Shown here: positions 1 through 4,897 of the stretch, one piece after another
Layout of the letters: the number at the start of each line of letters is the position of its first letter
Numbering within the stretch: the first letter of the stretch is position 1
NCBI GenBank assembly: GCA_016867055.1
Contig: VGKN01000104.1
Span: 1-6,079 of the forward strand
Reading direction: 5' to 3'
Length of the DNA stretch: 6,079 nt
DNA from: Candidatus Omnitrophota bacterium
GTDB taxonomy: Bacteria > Omnitrophota > Koll11 > VGKN01
Translations under genes and position numbers: made by a program
The notes under the pieces: model-generated
What the model was told of the DNA's origin: nothing
Seen by the model: only the letters and a program-made list of their open reading frames with translations
Database searches by the model: none

Positions 1-186
1 CATAACTTATTTAGCAGTAGAAAAAGATTTCTCTGCTCTGAACTTATTGCTACTGGTTTTTATAAAGAGGGAGATTATTTATTCGGAAAGCCAGCAGAAA
101 ATATATTACCCACTGATTTTAACAACCCAGAGCTTTTTGAAGAAGTAAAAGATATTTGGCTTTCTCCGAATAAAGGATTTGTATGA
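1..186 (+). CDS. Probable permuted papain-like (YiiX/NlpC-P60 type) hydrolase, C-terminal part
   Basis: The reading frame is open from the first base to a TGA at 184-186, giving the last 61 residues of a protein whose start lies outside the window. The segment FLCSELIATGFYKEGD, followed by LPTDFNNPELFEEV, resembles the end of circularly permuted papain-like enzymes (YiiX/YaeF group). In that group a Cys in a 'CSEL' motif is the nucleophile and comes after the catalytic His, and a 'P-x-D-[FL]-x-N-S/P' stretch follows. On this reading Cys12 of the fragment would be catalytic; the partner His is not visible. Family members are thought to cleave amide or thioester bonds in cell-wall or lipid substrates, so no substrate can be assigned here. 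The identification rests on one short motif and could be wrong. The next gene starts 52 nt downstream. Confidence 0.5.
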   Translation, partial: HNLFSSRKRFLCSELIATGFYKEGDYLFGKPAENILPTDFNNPELFEEVKDIWLSPNKGFV

Positions 187-238
187 AACCTTCAAGGAAA
201 TCGACAAAACTACAACCTTTTAATTGTTCAACAAAAAG

Positions 239-1138
239 ATGAAACATTCTCATAAGCCAAAACAAACATCGGTTGCTGACAAATTGTTTGAGTATCGTTC
301 AGTAGAAAAAAAGAAACTGAAGCTTACAATGGCTATCACAGGTATTATGATGGTAGCAGAGATTGTGGGCGGTTTATTGACAAATAGCTTGGCTTTAATT
401 AGTGATGCTGGGCATATGTTCACGCATTTTTTCGCATTGGCAATAAGCTTTGGGGCAATTCTTTGCGCTAATAGAGAGAGCTGTCATCATAGGACATTTG
501 GTTTCTACAGGATAGAGATATTAGCAGCATTGTTTAATAGTGTGTTTCTTTTTGCTGTTACCATTTGGATTTTGACTGAAGGAATCAAGAGGATTATCCA
601 TCCGGCATCTGTTTTAAGCCTACAGATGTTTGTCATTGCTGTTATGGGTCTGATTGTAAATCTTGTAAGCGCTTGGATTCTACATGCAGCCGGTAAAGAA
701 GATTTAAATGTAAAAAGTGCTTTTTTACATATGTGGGCGGATACTCTATCTTCTGTTGGGATTGTAATCGGAGCGGTTATAATTTACTTTACAAAATGGA
801 ATATTATTGACCCTATTTTAAGTATTATTATAGCTGTTTTAATTGTAGGTTGGGGATGGAGTTTGTTTAAAGATTCAGTAAATATATTGCTTGAATCAAC
901 CCCTAAAGGTATAAATAGCGATCAAGTATCAGAAGTTCTGATAAGAGAAAATCCTGAAATAAAAGAGATAACAGATTTGCATATTTGGGAGATAACCTCG
1001 AAGATGTATTCAATGACCGCCCACATCAGGCTTAAAACGGAATTAGAAAAAGAAGGAACGAAGAAAGTATTGTATAATATAAAGGATATACTGAATAAGA
1101 AATTTGATGTTGAGCATACTACGATAGAGTTTGATTGA
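239..1138 (+). CDS. Cation diffusion facilitator (CDF) family metal transporter
   Basis: This 299-residue protein has the usual length and layout of CDF exporters such as CzcD and ZitB, which move Zn2+ and similar ions out of the cytoplasm by proton antiport. About six membrane segments occupy residues 30-205, and a cytoplasmic C-terminal domain follows. Family signatures are NSLALISDAGHM in TM2 (49-60), RTFGFYRIEILAALFN before and in TM3 (85-100), HMWAD in TM5 (164-168, the HxxxD half-site), and DLHIWEITSKMYSMTAHI in the C-terminal domain (246-263). The TM2 half-site reads HMFTH (59-63) where most zinc-type members have HxxxD, so His63 replaces the usual Asp. There is no His-rich loop between TM4 and TM5. 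I chose the ATG at 239 over the in-frame TTG at 224. Neither has a good Shine-Dalgarno; the AAGGA at 194-198 is too far away. The metal is probably zinc, but the altered site makes this uncertain. Confidence 0.93.
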   Translation: MKHSHKPKQTSVADKLFEYRSVEKKKLKLTMAITGIMMVAEIVGGLLTNSLALISDAGHMFTHFFALAISFGAILCANRESCHHRTFGFYRIEILAALFNSVFLFAVTIWILTEGIKRIIHPASVLSLQMFVIAVMGLIVNLVSAWILHAAGKEDLNVKSAFLHMWADTLSSVGIVIGAVIIYFTKWNIIDPILSIIIAVLIVGWGWSLFKDSVNILLESTPKGINSDQVSEVLIRENPEIKEITDLHIWEITSKMYSMTAHIRLKTELEKEGTKKVLYNIKDILNKKFDVEHTTIEFD

Positions 1139-1165
1139 ATAGATCATTTCCGCTCCCTGACATTT

Positions 1166-1193
1166 TTGATGGTTCGACTTCACTCACCATCAA
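1166..1193. repeat. Small hairpin element, copy 1 (TTGATGGT arms)
   Basis: Eight-base arms TTGATGGT (1166-1173) and ACCATCAA (1186-1193) are perfectly complementary around the 12-nt loop TCGACTTCACTC. The 22 bases at 1169-1190 recur in inverted orientation at 5825-5846 with one mismatch. The element lies 27 nt after the CDF stop codon. Its right arm shares bases 1190-1193 with the left arm of the next hairpin (terminator candidate), so both cannot form completely at once. Confidence 0.75.
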
Positions 1194-1224
1194 TCCTGAA
1201 CGCAGGTCGAAGGATTGATTTTTT
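1190..1224 (+). terminator. Candidate intrinsic terminator of the CDF gene
   Basis: TCAATCCT (1190-1197) pairs perfectly with AGGATTGA (1211-1218) across a 13-nt loop, and six T residues follow immediately (1219-1224), then GTGTTTTT. The position, about 50 nt after the CDF stop codon, suits transcription termination. The stem is short, not very GC-rich and has a long loop, so efficiency is uncertain. Confidence 0.5.
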
Positions 1225-1233
1225 GTGTTTTTC

Positions 1234-1260
1234 TCCTGCTTCGCCTTTGGCTTCGCAGGA
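1234..1260. repeat. Small hairpin, TCCTGC arms
   Basis: TCCTGC (1234-1239) pairs with GCAGGA (1255-1260). Inside the 15-nt loop a further GCC/GGC pair (1243-1245 with 1249-1251) can close a TTT triloop. The loop begins TTCGCCT and ends CTTC, loosely like the loops of the other small hairpins in this window, so it may be a diverged relative. Confidence 0.55.
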
Positions 1261-1291
1261 TTTCGCTAGATTTTGAATTTTAAGGTGCTCA

Positions 1292-1340
1292 TTTGGGCAA
1301 AAAGGCAAATTTTGCCCGCACCCAAAATTTGCCTTTTTGC
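1292..1340. repeat. Perfect 18-bp inverted repeat with alternative pairings
   Basis: GCAAAAAGGCAAATTTTG (1297-1314) is exactly complementary to 1323-1340, with an 8-nt loop CCCGCACC. The left arm can also fold locally: GGGCAAAA (1295-1302) pairs with TTTTGCCC (1310-1317). A third pairing joins TTTGGG (1292-1297) to CCCAAA (1321-1326). No T-run follows on either side, so it does not look like an intrinsic terminator. Confidence 0.8.
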
Positions 1341-1343
1341 TGG

Positions 1344-1366
1344 CTCTCAAGCGTTATGCGTGAGAG
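1344..1366. repeat. Short inverted repeat, CTCTCA arms
   Basis: CTCTCA (1344-1349) pairs with TGAGAG (1361-1366) around an 11-nt loop. The right arm can alternatively pair imperfectly with GTCTC at 1374-1378. It is part of the palindrome-rich stretch and has no assigned role. Confidence 0.4.
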
Positions 1367-1373
1367 GCTTTGC

Positions 1374-1416
1374 GTCTCGCCGTCCAGAGAAGTTTTTGGC
1401 ATATCTTAGGCGAGAC
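1374..1416. repeat. Inverted repeat, GTCTCGCC arms
   Basis: GTCTCGCC (1374-1381) is complementary to GGCGAGAC (1409-1416) across 27 nt. The neighbouring CGTCC (1381-1385) and GGACG (1420-1424) are also complementary, giving a competing stem. Confidence 0.45.
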
Positions 1417-1479
1417 AGCGGACGAACTTTTCTTATAAACAAATTGTTTTACTTGTAAAAACTTTTTGGTGTGAGGACG

Positions 1480-1548
1480 TTGTGGCTGGCGGATGCCCGG
1501 TGCGGAGCCTCCTGAGCGGAGCGAAGGACACCCATCCGCCAGCCACAA
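1480..1548. repeat. Long GC-rich hairpin, 16-bp perfect outer stem
   Basis: TTGTGGCTGGCGGATG (1480-1495) is exactly complementary to 1533-1548. The stem continues, after a CCC bulge at 1496-1498, with GGTG (1499-1502) pairing with CACC (1529-1532). The interior holds CTGAGCGGAGCGAAGGA, similar in style to the GAGCGAAG core of the small hairpin at 5824-5847. No integrase-type core sites are convincing at its edges, and no T-run follows. Confidence 0.75.
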
Positions 1549-1608
1549 GCAAAGCCGAACCCGCAATAAAATTAGCAAGAAGTGAACGGCCAAGTGAACG
1601 CCGAAGGA

Positions 1609-1662
1609 GCCCTTGCCCCAGCAAGGGCGACTGGGGCGCGGGAGATGTGGGAGTCGCCCCAG
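1609..1662. repeat. Overlapping inverted repeats with mutually exclusive stems
   Basis: GCCCTTGC (1609-1616) pairs with GCAAGGGC (1621-1628) around a CCCA loop, and CTGGGGCG (1631-1638) pairs with CGCCCCAG (1655-1662). A competing stem joins GGGCGACT (1625-1632) to AGTCGCCC (1652-1659) and would break both. CCCCAG at 1616-1621 can also pair with CTGGGG at 1631-1636. The cluster could be a switching structure or just layered repeat insertions. Confidence 0.6.
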
Positions 1663-1708
1663 CGACGGTGCATATAGATTAAGTTTCATTGATTAAATTT
1701 TCAAAATA

Positions 1709-1737
1709 GGTTCGCACTGCGTTCAATAAGTGCGACC
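1709..1737. repeat. Short hairpin with one bulged base
   Basis: GGTTCGCACT (1709-1718) pairs with AGTGCGACC (1729-1737), with one T bulged in the left arm, around a 10-nt loop. It lies at the edge where the spacer returns to AT-rich sequence. It may be a decayed member of the small-hairpin set. Confidence 0.45.
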
Positions 1738-1870
1738 AAGTTTTATGAAAAATGTTTGGAGAGTCGGAGATTTACCAATGCAGTTTCTCATATATAGATT
1801 GTTCTGCGGTACTTAAGCAGCAGCTTCATTCGGGATAAGTCCGCCATTTCTGCTTTGGATATGGCTTAGT

Positions 1871-1900
1871 TTGAAATGTAGTTTTTATTTGAGGCATAAG
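1871..1900 (+). promoter_or_regulatory. Weak sigma-70-like promoter candidate for the DRRED gene
   Basis: TTGAAA (1871-1876) matches five of six -35 consensus bases. CATAAG (1895-1900), 18 nt further on, matches four of six -10 bases. It would give a leader of roughly 90 nt before the ATG at 1996. In AT-rich DNA such matches arise by chance, so this is a suggestion only. Confidence 0.2.
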
Positions 1901-1984
1901 TTTGGGATTTAAAGGCGAAATTTTTAAGGTAGCTGATGCGGGTGAATTTTTTCCCAATTTATATAGGTTAGTTTTAACCAAGAG

Positions 1985-1990
1985 AGGAGG
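1985..1990 (+). promoter_or_regulatory. Strong Shine-Dalgarno site for the DRRED gene
   Basis: AGGAGG, followed by T, lies 5 nt before the ATG at 1996. It is the best ribosome-binding site in the window and fixes this start. It suggests the protein is made efficiently. Confidence 0.85.
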
Positions 1991-1995
1991 TAGAA

Positions 1996-3372
1996 ATGAG
2001 AAAAGCATTGATAGTTTTTCTTACTATAGCTTCATTGAGTGTAGCAACTGGAGTTTTATTTGCTCAAAATGAGGAGAGTTCATCAGGTGGTGGCTTGAAG
2101 CAGGAGATTAAAAGTGATATTAAACAGCTTGAGGAACAACGTCAACAGATAAAGGAAAATGCACAAAGTGCCATAGGCGAAGAAAAACAATTGCGCCAGC
2201 AAGCTCAAGATGCTATGCAGATAGGGGATACTCAAAAAGCCAAAGAATTAAGGGAGCAGCTTAGGACTACACACCAGGAAAACATAGAACAGAGAAACCA
2301 GGATATTCAAAATTTACGTGAATCTCGCAAGGAGTTAAGAGGTGATTTAAAAGAAGCAGGAATTCCTACAAAAGATATACGCGATAAGAGAGAAGATGTT
2401 AGAGATCGTAGGGAAGATATTAGGGATAGGCGCGAGGATGTGCGTGATAGAAGAGAAGATATAGGAGACCGCAGGGAAGATAGGCAGGATAGGCGTGAGG
2501 ACAGAAGAGATGTTCGCGAGGATGTCCGAGACAGGCGCGAGGACATCTGGGACGCCAGACATGAGGGCGGAAGGTTAGATAAATTAGAAGACATCCGCGA
2601 CCGACAAGAAGATATTAGAGATAGGCGAGAAGATGTTAGGGATAGAAGAGAAGATATATTAGATAAACGGGAGGATGTATTGGACAGGCGCGAGGACATA
2701 AAAGACCGCAGGGAAGGTATTATTGATAGGCGCGAGGATTTTAAAGACCGTGCGGAAGAGCGTCAGAAAAGGCTTGAGGAATTAAAAGCAAGGCGTGAGG
2801 CAATAAAGGATCGTCTTGAGGACATAAGGGAACGCAGGGAAGAACGCCGCGATAGATTAGAGGATATAAAAGACCGTCGCGAGGACCGAAAAGATAAGAT
2901 AGAGGATGTTAGAGACAAAAGAGAGGATATTAGAGATAAACGTGAAGACATCTGGGATGCCAGGCATGAGGGTGGTAGACTGGATAGATTGGAAGATATC
3001 CGCGATAGACGAGAGGATATCAGGGATAAAGGGGAGGACCGTAGAGATAGGCGTGAGGATGTGCGTGATAGAAGAGAGGATATAGGAGACCGCAGGGAAG
3101 ATAGGCAGGATAGGCGTGAGGATAGAAGAGACCGCAGAGAGGATGTAGGAGAAAGTCATCGAGAAAGAACAGCAACACAGGGACAAAATCAAGGTCTTCA
3201 TAGAGGCAAAGAGCATGGAGTAAGAGACCATGGCAAAGGTGAAGGCGCTGGTAAAGGTCAGGGAGGTATGCATAGAGAAGGCGGTCAAAGACCTACTGCA
3301 GGTGGAGCAAGAGCAGGTGGAGGAGCAAGACAGGGTGGAGGTGCACGCTCCGGCGGTGGAAGGCGTAGATAA
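1996..3372 (+). CDS. Exported DRRED heptad-repeat protein of unknown function
   Basis: This 458-residue protein starts with a clear signal peptide: MRK, a hydrophobic core, and a likely signal peptidase I cleavage after LFA (residue 23). Residues 34-120 are Gln/Glu/Lys-rich and probably coiled coil. From residue 130 to 385 there are 36 heptads of the form D-R-R-E-D-I/V-R, starting at 130-186, 195-321 and 330-379. The period is exact except for two copies of IWDARHEGGRLD (184-195 and 319-330), where a two-residue insertion shifts the register. Position six of the heptad is usually Ile or Val, giving one hydrophobic residue per turn-pair in an otherwise balanced mixture of Arg and Asp/Glu. The last 70 residues are Gly, Arg, His and Gln rich, ending in GGGAR-type repeats and RRR. 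Such DRRED-rich proteins occur in various bacteria, but I know of no demonstrated function. An extended charged helix in the periplasm or cell surface, with a polyanion-binding tail, is inference. Confidence 0.88.
   Translation: MRKALIVFLTIASLSVATGVLFAQNEESSSGGGLKQEIKSDIKQLEEQRQQIKENAQSAIGEEKQLRQQAQDAMQIGDTQKAKELREQLRTTHQENIEQRNQDIQNLRESRKELRGDLKEAGIPTKDIRDKREDVRDRREDIRDRREDVRDRREDIGDRREDRQDRREDRRDVREDVRDRREDIWDARHEGGRLDKLEDIRDRQEDIRDRREDVRDRREDILDKREDVLDRREDIKDRREGIIDRREDFKDRAEERQKRLEELKARREAIKDRLEDIRERREERRDRLEDIKDRREDRKDKIEDVRDKREDIRDKREDIWDARHEGGRLDRLEDIRDRREDIRDKGEDRRDRREDVRDRREDIGDRREDRQDRREDRRDRREDVGESHRERTATQGQNQGLHRGKEHGVRDHGKGEGAGKGQGGMHREGGQRPTAGGARAGGGARQGGGARSGGGRRR
2425..2511 (+). 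repeat. Internal direct repeat A, copy 1
   Basis: These 87 nt encode residues 144-172 of the DRRED protein. The same 29 residues recur at 351-379, and by my alignment only four nucleotides differ, all silent. This points to recent duplication or gene conversion within the gene. Confidence 0.85.
2539..2604 (+). repeat. Internal direct repeat B, copy 1 (GG register break)
   Basis: These bases encode residues 182-203, containing WDARHEGGRLDKLED. The second copy is at 2944-3009. The proteins differ by one residue (Lys/Arg), while I count 13 nucleotide differences in 66, twelve of them silent. The GG insertion lengthens one repeat from seven to nine residues. Confidence 0.8.
2944..3009 (+). repeat. 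Internal direct repeat B, copy 2
   Basis: This encodes residues 317-338, containing WDARHEGGRLDRLED, the partner of the copy at 2539-2604. Exactly 18 heptads separate the unit after the first break (starting at 195) from the unit that contains the second break (starting at 321). Confidence 0.8.
3046..3132 (+). repeat. Internal direct repeat A, copy 2
   Basis: This encodes residues 351-379 and is nearly identical to 2425-2511. The order in the gene is A, B, then B, A, so a single simple tandem duplication does not explain the arrangement. Confidence 0.85.
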
Positions 3373-3381
3373 ATAGAAGCA

Positions 3382-3427
3382 TAAGAAGGGCTAGAGCTGT
3401 TTATTAAATCTGCCCCGACCCTTCTTA
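3382..3427. repeat. Inverted repeat after the DRRED gene, possible 3' structure
   Basis: TAAGAAGGG (3382-3390) is exactly complementary to CCCTTCTTA (3419-3427), with a 28-nt loop. It begins 10 nt after the stop codon, where a terminator would be expected. No T-run follows on either strand, so intrinsic termination is doubtful; it might act as a 3'-end stabiliser. Confidence 0.45.
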
Positions 3428-3470
3428 AACTTAAATAAATATTATCTTAATTACCATTCAAATGCCGACA

Positions 3471-3474
3471 GAGG
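3471..3474 (+). promoter_or_regulatory. Shine-Dalgarno site of rmuC
   Basis: GAGG, 5 nt before the ATG at 3480, supports that start, which also puts the membrane anchor at the very N-terminus as expected for RmuC. Confidence 0.6.
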
Positions 3475-3479
3475 CGTAA

Positions 3480-4580
3480 ATGAATTTTTTATTTATTTTA
3501 CTATTCATACTTTTCATTATTTCATTACTATTCATATTTTTTCTTATTAAGGTTTTTAACCAAAGGCTAAAAGAACTCCCACAGCCAAAAGAAACTGACC
3601 AGACACTCATAATGCTTCATCAACGGCTTGATCAGGTTTCAAGTACTGTACAAAATCAACTGAACACCGTTATAAATCAGGTAAATGAACGTCTTAAAGA
3701 AACAAGCGAGGCTCTTGCAACCGCCAACAAGACAATAGGTGACAGGCTTGACTCTGCAACAAATGTTATAGGCAAGGTTCACCATAGTTTAGGAAGGCTT
3801 GAGGAAGGCTTAAAAGAGGTCTTGACTGTTGGAAGGGATATATCGAGCCTTCAGGATTTACTACGGGCGCCAAAGTTTAGGGGTGGGGTTGGAGAGTTTT
3901 TGCTTGAAAGTCTTTTGGCACAGATTTTACCCGGTGAGCATTTTGAAACCCAGTATATGTTTAAATCAGGTGAAAAGGTTGATGCTGTAATAAAAATAGG
4001 ACAGCATTTGGTAAGCGTTGACTCTAAATTCCCCCTTGAAAATTTTAAAAGGGTTTTAGAAGCAAAGGCTGAGGAAGAAAAGAAATCTCTTAAGAAAAAA
4101 TTTATTCAGGACGTAAAAAAGCATATAGACTCAATAGCCCAGAAATATATCCTTCCAGACGAAGGGACATTTGAGTTTGCTATAATGTATATACCTGCGG
4201 AGAATGTATATTACGAAACAATTGTAAAGGATGAACAGGCGCAAGAAGATTTAGGGATATATTCTTATGCCCTTGCTAAGAAGGTTATACCTGTGTCTCC
4301 AAATAGTTTTTATGCCTATCTTCAAGTGATAATATTGGGTCTAAAGGGTCTAAAGATAGAAAAATCAGCAAAACAGATAATAAGTGGGCTTTCAAGCCTG
4401 CAAGGCGAACTTGATAAATTTAAAGAGGATTTTGAAATAATAGGAAAACACCTTTCAAACACAAAATCTAAATATGATGAGGCAGAGAAAAGATTAGATA
4501 AATTTACCGATAAGCTTTTAAGTGCCACAGCCTCACCCCCTATTGAATATAAGGAAAATGAGCGACCAAAGAGTGAATAA
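3480..4580 (+). CDS. rmuC: RmuC family DNA recombination protein
   Basis: RmuC proteins limit inversions at short inverted repeats and are predicted nucleases with a PD-(D/E)xK fold. This one has 366 residues, within the family range. It has one N-terminal membrane segment (about 3-25), a Gln/Glu/Leu-rich coiled coil (about 40-120), then the catalytic-type core: GGVGEFLLESLL (135-146), VDAV (167-170) and VDSKFP (180-185). Glu139, Asp168 and the Asp181-x-Lys183 pair fit the expected metal and catalytic positions. KYILPDEGTFEFAIMYIPAENVYYE (223-246) and PNSFYAYL (274-281) are further family blocks. The C-terminal part is helical and probably coiled coil. Its last 23 nt overlap acyP in another frame. 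The predicted membrane anchor implies it acts at the inner face of the membrane. The nuclease activity itself is inferred from the fold. Confidence 0.93.
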   Translation: MNFLFILLFILFIISLLFIFFLIKVFNQRLKELPQPKETDQTLIMLHQRLDQVSSTVQNQLNTVINQVNERLKETSEALATANKTIGDRLDSATNVIGKVHHSLGRLEEGLKEVLTVGRDISSLQDLLRAPKFRGGVGEFLLESLLAQILPGEHFETQYMFKSGEKVDAVIKIGQHLVSVDSKFPLENFKRVLEAKAEEEKKSLKKKFIQDVKKHIDSIAQKYILPDEGTFEFAIMYIPAENVYYETIVKDEQAQEDLGIYSYALAKKVIPVSPNSFYAYLQVIILGLKGLKIEKSAKQIISGLSSLQGELDKFKEDFEIIGKHLSNTKSKYDEAEKRLDKFTDKLLSATASPPIEYKENERPKSE

Positions 4581-4848
4581 AAAAAGAGTTCAGATGCTTT
4601 ATTTGGGTAGGGTTCAAGGAGTAGGTTTTCGTTTTACCGTAGAGGCTATAGCCCAGGAACTTGGCGTTGAGGGATATGTAAAAAATTTAAGAGATGGCAG
4701 GGTTGAGCTTGTAGCAGAGGCAGATGAAAAAACTCTCCATCAATTTCTTAAAAGAACAGACGATAGAATGAGATATTATATCTCGAACAAAGAGATAGAA
4801 TATTCAAAGGCTACAGGTGAATTTAGAGGATTTGAGATAAGATTTTAA
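4558..4848 (+). CDS. acyP: Acylphosphatase
   Basis: This small cytoplasmic enzyme hydrolyses carboxyl-phosphate bonds such as acetyl phosphate. The 96-residue length is typical. The N-terminal signature GRVQGVGFR (17-25) supplies the phosphate-binding loop with catalytic Arg25. GYVKNLRDGRVEL (39-51) supplies catalytic Asn43. The Gly usually found shortly after the second signature is Ala here, a minor departure. I chose the ATG at 4558 because it follows AAGGA (4551-4555) and leaves a normal N-terminus, although the 2-nt spacing is short. An in-frame GTG at 4522 would add twelve unsupported residues. The start lies inside the end of rmuC, so translational coupling is likely. The role in this neighbourhood is not evident, and acylphosphatases are generally of unclear physiological purpose in bacteria. 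Confidence 0.94.
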   Translation: MSDQRVNKKRVQMLYLGRVQGVGFRFTVEAIAQELGVEGYVKNLRDGRVELVAEADEKTLHQFLKRTDDRMRYYISNKEIEYSKATGEFRGFEIRF

Positions 4849-4857
4849 TGACTTACA

Positions 4858-4884
4858 ATTTACGTTCACTATCGTTCCGTAAAT
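4858..4884. repeat. Small hairpin element, copy 2 (ATTTACG arms)
   Basis: ATTTACG (4858-4864) pairs perfectly with CGTAAAT (4878-4884) around the 13-nt loop TTCACTATCGTTC. The loop read on the other strand closely matches the loop at 5642-5653, though the arms are unrelated. It starts 10 nt after the acyP stop and ends 13 nt before the phosphoesterase ATG. Confidence 0.75.
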
Positions 4885-4897
4885 CGTGTGCTCACTG

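Larger units (their letters stand above)
1139..1995. other. Long spacer with no credible gene, dense in inverted repeats
   Basis: This 857-nt stretch separates the CDF gene from the DRRED-repeat gene. Short open frames of 60-111 codons on both strands have no good ribosome-binding site, run through the palindromes and give compositions resembling no protein family I know, so I call none of them coding. About 1341-1675 is clearly richer in G and C than the flanking genes and is packed with inverted repeats, which are listed separately. About 1680-1995 returns to AT-rich sequence and presumably contains the promoter and leader of the downstream gene. I see no tRNA, rRNA, transposase remnant or CRISPR array. 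Confidence 0.7.

Noticed and set aside
1480..1548. Integron attC site
   Set aside because: The stem is long and GC-rich like some attC sites, but the conserved GTTRRRY/RYYYAAC-type ends are not present, the arms are perfectly paired without the expected unpaired bases, and no cassette gene follows.
1273..1682. Plus-strand frames of 61 and 66 codons in the spacer
   Set aside because: They overlap the inverted repeats and lack ribosome-binding sites and recognisable motifs.
1354..1689. Minus-strand open frame of 111 codons in the spacer
   Set aside because: It runs straight through several palindromes, has an odd composition and no credible start.
1801..1845. Possible riboswitch-like pairing upstream of the DRRED gene
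   Set aside because: Only short, bulged pairings were found and no known riboswitch consensus could be matched.
2307..2699. Open frame of 130 codons antisense to the DRRED gene, rich in Ser, Leu and Arg
   Set aside because: It is the complement of the 21-nt repeat, which leaves several frames open. It has no ribosome-binding site and no family resemblance.
2385..3150. CRISPR array, because of regularly spaced similar units
   Set aside because: The units are 21-nt codon repeats inside one long open frame with a signal peptide; there are no unique spacers.
2857..3288. Open frame of 143 codons on the minus strand, hydrophobic and Ser/Ile/Leu-rich
   Set aside because: Same cause: the reverse of the DRRED repeat. 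Its membrane-like look comes from GAY/AGA codons read as ATC/TCT.
3440..3445. TATTAT as a -10 box for rmuC
   Set aside because: No acceptable -35 lies 16-18 nt upstream, and the region is AT-rich enough for chance matches.
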